Shown: one piece after another, positions 8,383-17,169 of the stretch
Layout: every line of letters begins with the position of its first letter
How positions within the stretch are numbered: the stretch's first letter is position 1
Assembly (NCBI GenBank): GCA_040414495.1
Contig: JBEDUI010000282.1
Coordinates: 14,409-78,408 of the forward strand
Origin: DATAVB01 sp040414495
Lineage (GTDB): Bacteria > Actinomycetota > Actinomycetes > Mycobacteriales > QHCD01
Reading direction: 5' to 3'
DNA: 64,000 nucleotides
The notes under the pieces: generated by a model
What the model was told of the DNA's origin: nothing
Database searches by the model: none
Seen by the model: only the letters and a program-made list of their open reading frames with translations
Translations under genes and position numbers: made by a program

Positions 8383-9474
8383 TCAGTCCACCACCGCGGC
8401 GCGGACGCACAACACGTCGGGCAGGTGCGCGGCGACCAAACGCCACGACTCCCCCTCGTCGGCGCTCGCGTACACCTCGCCGGCGCGGCTGCCGAAATAG
8501 ACCCCGGCCGGGTCGGCGTCGTCGCAGGCCATCGCATCGCGCAAGACCGAGGCGTAATACGGCTGCTCGGGCAGACCGGCCGACAGCGCCGACCAGGAGC
8601 CGCCGGCATCCTCGGACCGGTACACCCGGCACCGCTCCTGCGGCGGGAACCGCCGCCCGTCCGCGTGCAACGGGAAGTTGTAGATCACCTCGGGCCGGTG
8701 CGGATGCACCACCATCGCGAACCCGAAGTCGCTCGGCAACCCGTCCGCGATCGACGACCAGGTCGCCCCGGCGTCCTCAGATCGGTAAACGCCGTGGTGA
8801 TTCTGGGCGAAATATCGCTCCGGCCGATCGGGATTCTGCGCGACCTTGTGCACACATTGGCCGAATTCCGGATACTCGTTCTCTGGCATGAAATACGCCC
8901 GAATTCCGGTGTTGCTCGCCTCCCAACTCGCCCCGGCGTCCTTGCTCCGGTAGACCCCGCCGGTCGACATCGCCACCAGCAGCTCATCGGCCTCGGTCGG
9001 ATGCGGCAACACCGTATGCACCGCCTTGCCGCCGAACCCGGGTGTCCACTGTGGCCGGTGCGGGTGGTCCCACAGGCCACGTACCAATTCGAACGAACGG
9101 CCCCCATCCTGCGACCGGAACAGCGCCGAGGGCTGCACACCCGCATACACGACATCCGGCTCGCCGGCCCGCCCCGGCGCCAGCTGCCACACCTGTTCCA
9201 ACGCCGCCTTGGTATCGGCCGGAAACGCGATCGGCGCGTGCTCGGGCTCGTCCCAGGTCTCGCCCAGATCGTCGCTGGTAGCCACGCTCGGCCCGAAATG
9301 CGAGCTGGTTACACCGGCCAGCAACCGAGTCGGCCGGCGGCGGGTGTCGATGGCGAACGAATAGACCGCGGTCATCGGGAAATGCGGCCCGCTCACCTGC
9401 CAATTGCGGCGGTCGTCCGCGCTGCGGGCCAGAAACAGCCCCTTGCCGGTACCGATCGCGAGAAGCACGGTCAT
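8383..9474 (-). CDS. BNR/sialidase-like beta-propeller protein
   Basis: 363 residues with repeated BNR (Asp-box) units such as SQDGGRSF, SKDAGASW, SEDAGATW, SEDAGGSW and SADEGESW, which form blades of a six- or seven-bladed propeller. There is no signal peptide, so it is likely cytoplasmic. The sialidase catalytic Arg triad and Tyr were not located, so glycosidase activity is doubtful and a structural or sensor propeller is as likely. The start has GAAGGGATC upstream. It is followed closely by the ThiS-like gene. Confidence 0.8.
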   Translation of the reverse strand: MTVLLAIGTGKGLFLARSADDRRNWQVSGPHFPMTAVYSFAIDTRRRPTRLLAGVTSSHFGPSVATSDDLGETWDEPEHAPIAFPADTKAALEQVWQLAPGRAGEPDVVYAGVQPSALFRSQDGGRSFELVRGLWDHPHRPQWTPGFGGKAVHTVLPHPTEADELLVAMSTGGVYRSKDAGASWEASNTGIRAYFMPENEYPEFGQCVHKVAQNPDRPERYFAQNHHGVYRSEDAGATWSSIADGLPSDFGFAMVVHPHRPEVIYNFPLHADGRRFPPQERCRVYRSEDAGGSWSALSAGLPEQPYYASVLRDAMACDDADPAGVYFGSRAGEVYASADEGESWRLVAAHLPDVLCVRAAVVD

Positions 9475-9536
9475 GGTCGTGATCCCTTCGGCGGTGCACT
9501 GATCGGGTCAGTATGCACGCCGGTACCGACAAAAAT

Positions 9537-10286
9537 TCACGAACGACCGGTGTGAAAGGACCGGAACAGCTCGGCCAGCCGGCCTTCGGGCAATCCCACC
9601 CGTGCCGCGTTGGCGGCCAGTTCGGCGCGGAGCCGGTCAGCCAGCCCAGCCATATGCGATGTCTGGCTCGTATGCGCCTGCAGCGCGGCCACCTTGGCCT
9701 CGAAGGTGTCGGTCACATCCACATACGTATTGAGCGTGGGCGCGGCAATGATCCAGACCTCGTTCGCCCGCCAGGAGGCCAGATCCTCGTCGTTGAACAA
9801 CTCCGGGTGGATGTACTGGTTGGCCGCGTCGGGATAGACCGCGCACATTGTCGCCTCGCCGACCGCGATGTGGTCGGGGTGGTTGTTGACGACCCGGTCC
9901 CAGGTCCGTTCCGGCGAGAGCGTCAGCACCCGGTCCGGCCGCACCCGGCGGATCTGGCGGGCGATGTCGCGCCGCAGTTCGAGGGTCACCTGCACCCGGC
10001 TGTCCGGGTACCCGAGGAACGTCACGTCGCTGACCCCGACCGCGGCCGCCGCCGCGCGCGCTTCGTTCTCGCGCACCTGCGGTACCTGATCGCGCGGGGT
10101 GTCGCCGGACTGGCCCGAGTCGCCCCTGGTCGCGATGCAGTATGAGACTTCGATGCCGGCCTTGGTCCAGGCCGCGATCGTGGCGCCCGCGCCGAAATCC
10201 AGGTCGTCCGGATGCGCGGTCACCACGAGAATCCGTTCCACACCGGCCGAATCGCTGCCATCCACGTACTGTGCGCTGCTCGTCAT
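9537..10286 (-). CDS. PIG-L family deacetylase (LmbE-like)
   Basis: 249 residues. The zinc-site motif AHPDDLDFGAG lies near residue 22 and the second metal/catalytic motif NHPDH near residue 135, as in N-acetylglucosaminyl deacetylases such as MshB and Mca. Length fits the family. Candidate substrates are GlcNAc-containing sugars or thiol conjugates; nothing here decides between them. Divergent from the sulfatase gene with a 117-base shared promoter region. Confidence 0.88.
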   Translation of the reverse strand: MTSSAQYVDGSDSAGVERILVVTAHPDDLDFGAGATIAAWTKAGIEVSYCIATRGDSGQSGDTPRDQVPQVRENEARAAAAAVGVSDVTFLGYPDSRVQVTLELRRDIARQIRRVRPDRVLTLSPERTWDRVVNNHPDHIAVGEATMCAVYPDAANQYIHPELFNDEDLASWRANEVWIIAAPTLNTYVDVTDTFEAKVAALQAHTSQTSHMAGLADRLRAELAANAARVGLPEGRLAELFRSFHTGRS

Positions 10287-10403
10287 GGCCGGCGACTCTA
10301 CTGCCGTACGGCGGTCCGTGGGGCGGCCAGTTCCGGCGCTGTACGGAATAGCTCAGCGAATAAAGTGGCCGCATCGGAATCACGTAACCCGAGGAGACGA
10401 CTC

Positions 10404-11861
10404 GTGTCGAAGGCGCCCAACATCGTCCTGCTGATGACCGACCAACAACGAGCCGGTTTCACCCGGGCCGACGGATTCGCACTCGATACGATGCCGTTCC
10501 TGGATTCCTTCGCGGCGACCGGTGTCCGGCTGCCGAATGCTTACACCACCTCACCGGTCTGTGTGCCGGCCCGGACCAGCCTGCTCACCGGGCGGTGGCC
10601 GTCGGCTAACCGGGTCCGGCAAAACCACGTCCACGAGGTCACCCGCGGCCCGGACGTGCTTGATGTGCTGCGTACCGCCGGATATTCGCTGCATTTCGCG
10701 GGCAAGCCGCACATGTACCGCCAGCCCGCGGATTTCGACACTTACGCCGGGCCTTATTGGCACGAGCGCGGGCCGGAGGATTCCGGACAGGACAAGGAAT
10801 TCGCCGACTGGCTCCATTCGATCGATCACGGACCGGCGCTGGCGCCGACGCCGTTCGACTTGGAGCGGCAATTTCCGTACCGCATTGTCAGCGACTCCAT
10901 TGCCGCTCTCGACAATCGAACCGACGACAAACCGTTCTTCCTGTGGACCTCGCTGCCCGAGCCGCACAACCCGTACCAGGTGCCGGAGCCGTATTTCTCA
11001 CTCTTTCCCGAGGACGCCGTACCCGATCGCATCGCCGGGCCGGAGGCGATCACCGACAAGGGCGAGAGCTGGCGATGGCTGCACGATCTGGTGGAGAGCA
11101 AGCGACCGGGATTCGACAAGCTGTGGCGGCGATACCGGGCCAGCTACTGCGGGATGCTCCGGCTGATCGACGACCAGTTGCGGCGGCTCATTACCGCGTT
11201 GCGGGAGCGCGGGTTGTACGAGAATACGGTCTTTTTCTTCATTTCCGACCACGGTGACTACGTCGGGGATTACGGCCTGCAGCGCAAGGGCGCCGGCCTG
11301 CCGGAAGTGCTGATGCGGGTTCCGTTCCGCGTCGTCGGGCCGGGCATCGATCCGGCCCGGCGGGAGGATTTCGTCTCGCTGGCGGACGTATTTCCGACCA
11401 TCTGCGAGCTGGCCGGCCAGCCGATTCCGTTCGGTGTGCAGGGGCGGAGCCTGCTGCCGCTACTGTCCGGTGAGGACTATCCCGCGACCGAATTCGACAG
11501 CATGTACGCCGAGGGCGGATTCGGCGGGTTGCCGTACGACGCGTCCGAGCGCCCGCACCTGCATTTCAACTACGACGGGCCGACGTACGACGAGCTGAAC
11601 TCGATGACCCAGAGCGGGACGACCCGGATGGTCCGGTTAGGACAGTGGAAGCTCAGCTACGACGTACTCGGCCGGGGCGAACTGTACGACCTACAGTCCG
11701 ACCCGGCCGAACTGCACAACCGGTGGGACGATCCGAGCGCCGCCGAGGCCCGGGCCCAGCTGACCGAACGGTTGCTGCGTTGGTCGTTGCGGGTCGCCGA
11801 CGATCTCCCGGAAACCCCGCAATACCAGCCCAAGCGGGCCGCCCACAACTGGTATGCGTGA
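10404..11861 (+). CDS. Sulfatase (type I, formylglycine-dependent)
   Basis: 485 residues. Metal ligands occur in NIVLLMTDQQRAG, and the modification motif CVPARTSLLTGRWP supplies the Cys that the formylglycine-generating enzyme converts. Further sulfatase segments are HFAGKPHMYR and ISDHGDYVGDYG. No signal peptide, so a cytoplasmic enzyme acting on an imported sulfate ester is implied. The GTG at 10404 follows GAGGAGA with suitable spacing. The partner deacetylase is divergent; together they could act on sulfated amino sugars (inference). Confidence 0.9.
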   Translation: MSKAPNIVLLMTDQQRAGFTRADGFALDTMPFLDSFAATGVRLPNAYTTSPVCVPARTSLLTGRWPSANRVRQNHVHEVTRGPDVLDVLRTAGYSLHFAGKPHMYRQPADFDTYAGPYWHERGPEDSGQDKEFADWLHSIDHGPALAPTPFDLERQFPYRIVSDSIAALDNRTDDKPFFLWTSLPEPHNPYQVPEPYFSLFPEDAVPDRIAGPEAITDKGESWRWLHDLVESKRPGFDKLWRRYRASYCGMLRLIDDQLRRLITALRERGLYENTVFFFISDHGDYVGDYGLQRKGAGLPEVLMRVPFRVVGPGIDPARREDFVSLADVFPTICELAGQPIPFGVQGRSLLPLLSGEDYPATEFDSMYAEGGFGGLPYDASERPHLHFNYDGPTYDELNSMTQSGTTRMVRLGQWKLSYDVLGRGELYDLQSDPAELHNRWDDPSAAEARAQLTERLLRWSLRVADDLPETPQYQPKRAAHNWYA

Positions 11862-12233
11862 TTAGGGGCGGGTCAGCAGCTCCATGTTGTGACCGTCCGG
11901 GTCGACGAAATAGACGCCCCGGCCACCGCCGCGGTGGTTGATCTCCTTCGGCTGGTGGTGGCCGGGATCGGCGAAATAGTCCACACCGGACTGTTGGATC
12001 CGGGCGAACGAGGCGTCGAATTCGGCCTCGCTGACCAGAAACGCATAATGCTGCGACCGGACCTGCGATGCGTCCGCGTCGGCAAAATCGAGCGTTACGC
12101 CATTGCTCAACTGAATCGGCAGAAATGGTCCAGTCTGCGCGCCGACCGGCACACCGAGAATGTCGCCGAGAAAGTTCGAGGACGCGGCCTTGTCCCGTGA
12201 CCAGACGATGGTGTGGTTGAGTTCGATGCTCAT
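11862..12233 (-). CDS. VOC family (glyoxalase/dioxygenase-fold) protein
   Basis: 123 residues with the paired beta-alpha-beta-beta-beta modules of the VOC superfamily: N-terminal LNHTIVWSRDKAASSNFLG and C-terminal GRGVYFVDPDGHNMELL, which carries the usual metal-binding Glu. His in NHTIV and Glu near the end are probable metal ligands. The ATG overlaps the stop of the SnoaL-like gene by one base, so the two are co-translated. Substrate unknown; antibiotic or electrophile detoxification is possible. Confidence 0.85.
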   Translation of the reverse strand: MSIELNHTIVWSRDKAASSNFLGDILGVPVGAQTGPFLPIQLSNGVTLDFADADASQVRSQHYAFLVSEAEFDASFARIQQSGVDYFADPGHHQPKEINHRGGGRGVYFVDPDGHNMELLTRP

Positions 12234-12643
12234 CACGCTGTCCTTTCCGGACTGTTGAACGGTGGTGGACCGGCGATCGGGCTGAGCTGCAGGCCGGCGA
12301 GCCGCCAATTCTCGCCGTCCCGGACAAAGATGTGGGTGATACGGAATCGGCCGTCCACTGGCCGTCCCTGGTATTCGGCCTGCTGGGTGTGGCAGCCGAT
12401 GGCTATCGCGACCGATCCGAGATCGCGTACCTCGATCTCATCCCAGCGCAACGATTTCGTCAGCAGCGCGCCGGTCCGGTACCGCTCCAGCCACTGCGCC
12501 TTGTCCAGGATGAAACCGGCCGGACCGACCATGCGGAATTCCGGGACGGCCAGCGCGTCAAGCACGCCGATATCGCCGCGTTCTTCGGCCTGGGCCCAGC
12601 GCTGCCCGAGATCGCGGATCTGCTCGTCGGTTGAGGCGTTCAT
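12233..12643 (-). CDS. SnoaL/NTF2-like protein (DUF4440 type)
   Basis: 136 residues of the cone-shaped NTF2-like fold: an N-terminal helix with QRWAQAEERGDIGVLDAL, a middle GPAGFILDKAQWLERY segment and C-terminal strands with ITHIFVRDGENWRLAGLQLSP. These proteins bind or isomerise small hydrophobic molecules. It is the first gene of a two-gene unit with the VOC protein and is divergent from the MarR gene, which may repress it. Confidence 0.8.
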   Translation of the reverse strand: MNASTDEQIRDLGQRWAQAEERGDIGVLDALAVPEFRMVGPAGFILDKAQWLERYRTGALLTKSLRWDEIEVRDLGSVAIAIGCHTQQAEYQGRPVDGRFRITHIFVRDGENWRLAGLQLSPIAGPPPFNSPERTA

Positions 12644-12743
12644 CGTGATCTCCCTCCTCGAGGGTACGGGGTGCGTCGAGACGGAACGTTAGAGATCGAA
12701 CGATGCGATGTCAAACGCTTTGAGGGCTATGTATGCTCGGTCC

Positions 12744-13178
12744 GTGCCACGACCTACCCGTCCGCCCATCGGCGTGACCCTCGCCCGCGCCGCCAAAACG
12801 GTCAGCCGCGCTTTCGACGACGCCCTCGCCGCGTCCGGCGGCTCGTTGCCGACCTGGCTGGTTCTGTTGTCGCTGAAGACGCGGCAGCTGGCCAACCAGC
12901 GGGAGCTCGCCGAGGCCGTCGGCATCCAGGGCGCCACGCTCACCCATCACCTGAACGCGATGGAGGCCGACGGGCTGATCACCCGGGAACGCGATCCGGC
13001 CAACCGGCGCATTCACCTGGTCAGCCTGACTCCGGCCGGCGAGGCGCTGTTCGGCCGGCTCGCCGGCGCCGCGCGAAGCTACGACCAACGCCTGCGCGGC
13101 GACCTCAGCGAGGAGGAGATCGGGACGCTCCAGCGCACTCTCGAGCGCCTGCGGCACAACGTCACCGACCCGGCCTGA
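12744..13178 (+). CDS. MarR family transcriptional regulator
   Basis: About 144 residues with a MarR winged helix: the recognition part QRELAEAVGIQGATLTHHLNAMEADGLITRERDPANRRIHLVSLTP is in the middle and the wing contains the Asp-Arg-Arg hallmark. GTG at 12744 fits typical N-termini; in-frame ATGs at 12708 and 12729 give a longer form, and none has a clear ribosome site, so a leaderless transcript is possible. Divergent from the SnoaL-VOC pair, which it probably controls. Confidence 0.85.
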   Translation: MPRPTRPPIGVTLARAAKTVSRAFDDALAASGGSLPTWLVLLSLKTRQLANQRELAEAVGIQGATLTHHLNAMEADGLITRERDPANRRIHLVSLTPAGEALFGRLAGAARSYDQRLRGDLSEEEIGTLQRTLERLRHNVTDPA

Positions 13179-13294
13179 TCCAAGGCCGGGCCCTCACCGC
13201 CCGGCGCCGCCCACACGTTCTCGGACCACGCCGCGCGGTTCGCACCCAGCCGACTCCGAGCCGGCCGACCGGCAGCCGGCCGGGTCCGCGGCAC

Positions 13295-14929
13295 TCAGCT
13301 CGCGGCGTCGATCGCCGGCTCAGGCACCGGTACCGGCTGTGGCGCCGGAGCCTTGCCCTCCAGGAACAGGCAGGACAGCGCCCCGACCGCCAGCGTGGCG
13401 ATCGGCAGAATGAACGAAACGTGCATGGCGTCGACGAAGCCGTGCGTAAACACGGTGTGCGCCGCATTGTTGATCTGGTGCGCGACCGCCGGCGACGTAC
13501 CTTTGGCCGGCTTGACCGCACCGCCGTTCTGACCCGCCCCGAGCTGCAAGCCCTGCGAGCCGGCGGACCGGAATCCGTCCAGGAACGGCTTGCGCGCCTG
13601 CGCCGGCAACGAGCCAACCTGCTTGGCCGCCTCGTCGGAGAACGACGCCGCGATCCGGTTCTGCAGCAACGCGCCCACCGCGGCCGTACCGATAACCGAG
13701 CCGACCTGCCGGTTCGTGTTCATCACGCCCGACGCCGCGCCGGCCAGCTGCGGCGAAACGTTGCGCATCGCGACCGTGGCCATCGGCGCGAACGTGCACC
13801 CCATACCGAATCCCATGACGAACAAGCCGGGCAACACGGCCCAGCGCGAGCTGTCCGCGTGCGTCGTCGGCAACAGCACCAGCATTCCGATCGTAAATAG
13901 CGACAGGCCGGCGAACACGATGTATTTGCCGCCGATCTTGTCGGTGAACCGACCAGCGATCGGCGCGATAATCACCGAGATCAGCGACATGGGCGCGGAA
14001 ATCAGACCCGCCTGTAATGCGGACATGTTCAGCACGGATTGCAGGTAAATCGTAAAGCTGAGAAACATACCCGTCATGCCGACCGAGAGCGCCACCGACG
14101 CGAAATTCGTCACCGAATAGTTCCGGTCCCGGAAAAGCCCGAACGGAACGAGCGGCTCCCCGTCCTGGCGCCGGGCCTCCAATGCGAAGAAAACAATCAG
14201 CAATACGCCGCCGGCGATCAGCAGGGCCGGGATCGAGACGAACGACCAGATCTTGCCCCAGTCATAGCGCTGGCCCTCGTTGAGTCCGAACGTGATGCAG
14301 AACAGCGCGAGGCTCACCAGCACCACGCCGGGAATGTCGAACGCGTGGTGCCGGACCGACCGCTTATCCGATGGGATCACCAGCGGCGCAACGATCAGTA
14401 CGAACACGCCGATCGGCAGGTTGACAAAGAAGATCCACCGCCAGTCGAACGCGCTCACCAGCAGGCCACCCAGCGTCGGGCCGGCAATCGTGGCGACACC
14501 GGCCACCGCGCCCCAGACACCGAGCGCGGCCCCGCGGCGTTCGGCCGGAAAGACGCCGATGATGATGGACATTGTTTGAGGCATCAACATCGCCGCGCCC
14601 AGGCCCTGAATGGCGCGGGCGGCGATGAGTTGGCTCGGGCTCTGGGATATCCCACACAGCAGCGACGCGATGGTGAAAAGCGCGACACCGGCTACGTACA
14701 GGTTGCGCTTGCCGAGAATGTCACCGAGTCGGCCGGCCGTGATCAGCAGTACGGCCAGGACGAGAACGTAGGCGTTGATGACCCACAAGACGTGGTCGTA
14801 CGTGATATCCAGCTTGTCGATCATGTTCGGGATCGCGATGTTGACGATCGTCAGATCGAGCAGCGTCATAAAAAACCCGAGGCATAACGCAATCAGGATC
14901 GCCCACGGATTCCCCCGAAGTTTACCCAT
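13295..14929 (-). CDS. MFS drug exporter, DHA2 (EmrB/QacA) family
   Basis: 544 residues with 14 predicted transmembrane helices. The motif C-like stretch GPTLGGLLVSAFDWRWIFFVNLPIG and the motif A-like region GRLGDILGKRNLYVAG are typical of proton-coupled DHA2 drug exporters. Its ATG overlaps the end of the padR gene by eight bases, so regulator and pump are one transcript. Likely substrates are cationic or amphiphilic drugs; inferred from family only. Confidence 0.9.
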   Translation of the reverse strand: MGKLRGNPWAILIALCLGFFMTLLDLTIVNIAIPNMIDKLDITYDHVLWVINAYVLVLAVLLITAGRLGDILGKRNLYVAGVALFTIASLLCGISQSPSQLIAARAIQGLGAAMLMPQTMSIIIGVFPAERRGAALGVWGAVAGVATIAGPTLGGLLVSAFDWRWIFFVNLPIGVFVLIVAPLVIPSDKRSVRHHAFDIPGVVLVSLALFCITFGLNEGQRYDWGKIWSFVSIPALLIAGGVLLIVFFALEARRQDGEPLVPFGLFRDRNYSVTNFASVALSVGMTGMFLSFTIYLQSVLNMSALQAGLISAPMSLISVIIAPIAGRFTDKIGGKYIVFAGLSLFTIGMLVLLPTTHADSSRWAVLPGLFVMGFGMGCTFAPMATVAMRNVSPQLAGAASGVMNTNRQVGSVIGTAAVGALLQNRIAASFSDEAAKQVGSLPAQARKPFLDGFRSAGSQGLQLGAGQNGGAVKPAKGTSPAVAHQINNAAHTVFTHGFVDAMHVSFILPIATLAVGALSCLFLEGKAPAPQPVPVPEPAIDAAS

Positions 14930-15521
14930 CGTGTGCCTTTCTCGTCGCCGGCGCTTGGTTGTCAGGTGACCAGTTCAACCGACCGGCGTCGATTTCGCCG
15001 ATGATGGACTGCGCAACCTCCAACTCTGCCCTCATTTGTGCCCGCGCATGGTCGAATTCGATGACATGAATACGCGGAATCCCATTTTTGATCAGTGCGT
15101 CGTAGGCCGTTTGCGAGGCGGCCAGGGCCGATTCCAGGTAAACGACCCGCATCCCGAGCCTGGCTTTGGCCTCGTCCGGGGTGAGTAGGCTCAGAAACGA
15201 CAGGGCCGCACGGAAACTCGGATACTCGGTGTCAACCGTGGACAGCAATTCGTTCAGCCGACCCCGCGCCGCCTCGCGACCGAAATCAGTGAGTGCGTAA
15301 ACCGTGCGCTCGGGCCGCCGCCCACTCCGTGAAGTCTCAACCTGTTCGATCAAGCCGTCGTTCACCAACCGCTCGACCGTGTGGTAAAGCGCGCCGTGGG
15401 TCACCTTGACCACATGGTCAATGCCCCAGTCGCGAATCCGCTGCTGCATCTCGTACGGATGCATCGGCTCGCCATGCAACATGCGCAGCACGGCAAGCCC
15501 CAGCGGTGTCAGTGTTCGCAT
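14922..15521 (-). CDS. PadR family regulator of the adjacent exporter
   Basis: 199 residues: an N-terminal winged helix (LTPLGLAVLRMLHGEPMHPYEMQQRI, then KVTHGALYHTVERLVNDGLIEQ) and a C-terminal helical dimerisation domain of the PadR-s2/Vir type. PadR proteins usually repress their own operon and release DNA on binding a ligand of the pump. SD GGGGAGGG precedes the ATG. Tandem 21-bp repeats sit just upstream of the ribosome site. Confidence 0.9.
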   Translation of the reverse strand: MRTLTPLGLAVLRMLHGEPMHPYEMQQRIRDWGIDHVVKVTHGALYHTVERLVNDGLIEQVETSRSGRRPERTVYALTDFGREAARGRLNELLSTVDTEYPSFRAALSFLSLLTPDEAKARLGMRVVYLESALAASQTAYDALIKNGIPRIHVIEFDHARAQMRAELEVAQSIIGEIDAGRLNWSPDNQAPATRKAHDG

Positions 15522-15534
15522 CGGCCCTCCCCGT

Positions 15535-15576
15535 GCTTGTTGGCTTATGTACTGGGCTTGTTGGCTTATGTACTGG
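15535..15576. repeat. Two perfect 21-bp tandem repeats upstream of padR
   Basis: The 21 bases at 15535-15555 are repeated exactly at 15556-15576, each containing GCTTATGTACTGG. A further GCTTATGT occurs near 15663. The array begins 14 bases upstream of the padR start codon, so it covers the leader or promoter. Two helical turns per unit suggests a pair of operator sites for PadR on one DNA face, though this is inference. Confidence 0.65.
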
Positions 15577-16391
15577 CGGCGCGGACCGTACTCATCGCTC
15601 AGTCCCGCTCTCTATTCGACAATCTCGTGGGGCCGAATGTGACATGTTGCCTCACGTATCGCCGCTTATGTGCGTCCTCGTCCTGATGCCTGACTCCGTC
15701 GCTCTCGACACTTAGTCCGTTCGGAATGGTCCACGTGGACTATAGCCGTCCGGTCGCGGCCATCGCCAGGCATTTACCGCCTCTGATGACCGAGCTTCCA
15801 CATGGTCATCGTGGGGTACGACAGAACTCCGTCGGCCGCGGATGCGATCTGCGACCTCAGACACCCGGCCCCCGGGAATCTGCCCCTGCCTCTGGGCACC
15901 TAGCCCAACCTGCGACCGCTGGCACCCGGCCGTACGTCCCCGAATCCCGCGACTGACGGCGCTGACCCGATCACACGCCACCGACACTTTGTCGCTGCTG
16001 ATCGCGCCGCCCTTCACCGCGGGACGGCATGAGCGGTATCAGGGTCGGACCGCGATCGACCCGATCCCGTGCCCCGGCTTCCATGATCATGATGGCGTTC
16101 GACAACGAAGCCGCGACGACAGCCATCACGATCATGAGCCGACCCAGCAAGAGCCCGACCCGACAAACACTCAAGCCCGCCGACCTGCGGTCGACCGCAC
16201 TACCTGGCAAGACCAAACCGGCCCGCTCGGCGAAGACTCGTCCAAGATCGTGAGCAGATTTGGTACGGATTTCGCTACTGAATCCACTCACGATCAAGCT
16301 CGCAGATCACCCCGCGATCAGCCGACACCTATCGGCAGCTCCGCAGCCGGTACGTCGCCTCCGGCGCGGGTGTTTCTACTAGAAAAGTTCA
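15577..16391. other. About 800 bases with no recognised gene
   Basis: Several open frames of about 100 codons exist on both strands, but their translations match no family I recognise, lack ribosome sites and show little coding periodicity. An inverted repeat GATCGTGAG/CTCACGATC brackets about 16247-16294. The stretch may be decayed DNA between the padR-exporter unit and the toxin module; no transposase motif is clear. Confidence 0.5.
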
Positions 16392-16418
16392 GTGGCGATT
16401 GCCCAGCCGCGGCGATAG

Positions 16419-16454
16419 GTGGGCATTGCCCACTTGCCCACATCGGCTTACAGT
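16419..16454 (+). promoter_or_regulatory. Promoter and palindromic operator of the toxin module
   Basis: GTGGGCATTGCCCAC at 16419-16433 is a perfect 15-bp palindrome, and a degenerate copy GTGGCGATTGCCCAG lies about 27 bp upstream. A possible -35 TTGCCC (16426-16431) and -10 TACAGT (16449-16454) are 17 bp apart, so the palindrome overlaps the -35. This is the layout expected for autorepression by an antitoxin. Confidence 0.5.
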
Positions 16455-16516
16455 AGACCCCGTAGCTCTACGGATCCTTAGAGCTCATCTCTCACATGCG
16501 GAGGCGCAACCCCATC

Positions 16517-16804
16517 ATGAGGGTGACCATCGAGGGCTTCGAGCCCGTCACTGAGGTGACGGCCGACGACCGCGTCCGTATTCCCATCGGCAAAGCCGGC
16601 GCGCACAAGAACGACCGCTTCGCCGTCCTGCGCAACGCCGAAGGCGCAATCCTCGCTGTCCCACTGGCCAGCATCCCGAAGCGGGAGCTCCTGGTCTGGG
16701 AGAGCTCCGAGCTGAAGGCCTCACTCTTCCGCGGGCTCGCCGAGGCCGCCGAAGGCAAGGTTGAGCGCATGGACTGGGTCACCGACGGCGACGACGACGA
16801 GTGA
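16517..16804 (+). CDS. Putative antitoxin-like partner of the RelE-like gene
   Basis: 95 residues, acidic at the C-terminus (ends in a run of Asp and Glu). Not assigned to a known antitoxin family; the start resembles a small beta-rich DNA-binding or double-psi-like domain (TADDRVRIPIGKAGAHKNDR). ATG at 16517 has GGAGG 12 bases upstream; an ATG at 16496 would add seven residues. The stop overlaps the start of the RelE-like gene as GTGA, so the products are made in fixed ratio. Antitoxin role is inferred from position only. Confidence 0.55.
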   Translation: MRVTIEGFEPVTEVTADDRVRIPIGKAGAHKNDRFAVLRNAEGAILAVPLASIPKRELLVWESSELKASLFRGLAEAAEGKVERMDWVTDGDDDE

Positions 16805-17127
16805 GCGCGCCACCGTACGTCTTGGTCTATACGCCAGAGGCGCGGCGGATTATCGAGGACCTGAAGAAGAATTCCACGTATGCGGTGAAGCTGAAGAAGA
16901 TCCGGAAGGCTCTCCGTTACCTGCAGGAGATCGGCCCAGAGTACCCCGGGTTACACAGCCATGACTATAAGTCGATACCTGGGCCCGGGGGCCGAACGCT
17001 GTGGGAGTCCTATGTGGAGAACAAGACGCCGTCAGCCTGGCGCATTTGGTGGATCTACGGACCGGGCGAGGCTGAAATCACCATCGTCACCATGCGGTCC
17101 GCATCCCTAACATCACAGTCGGGATGA
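16801..17127 (+). CDS. RelE/ParE superfamily toxin-like protein
   Basis: 108 residues. The pattern of an initial strand (YVLVYTPEARRIIEDLKK), a helix with many Lys and Arg (KLKKIRKALRYLQEIG) and a final strand block (AWRIWWIYGPGEAEITIVTM) is that of RelE/HigB-like mRNA interferases. GTG start within the preceding stop codon. Chain length slightly above typical RelE. Activity is unproved; some relatives are non-toxic host genes. Confidence 0.65.
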   Translation: MSAPPYVLVYTPEARRIIEDLKKNSTYAVKLKKIRKALRYLQEIGPEYPGLHSHDYKSIPGPGGRTLWESYVENKTPSAWRIWWIYGPGEAEITIVTMRSASLTSQSG

Positions 17128-17169
17128 CGAGAAATACCGGGCAGCGTTCGTGGCGCCGGTCGTCAGCGA

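Noticed and set aside
8610..9155. Antisense ORFs across the BNR gene
   Set aside because: Shadow frames of a well-supported propeller protein.
15712..16297. Two ~100-codon minus-strand ORFs as genes or transposase remnants
   Set aside because: No recognised motif, no ribosome site, and no terminal repeats of an insertion sequence.
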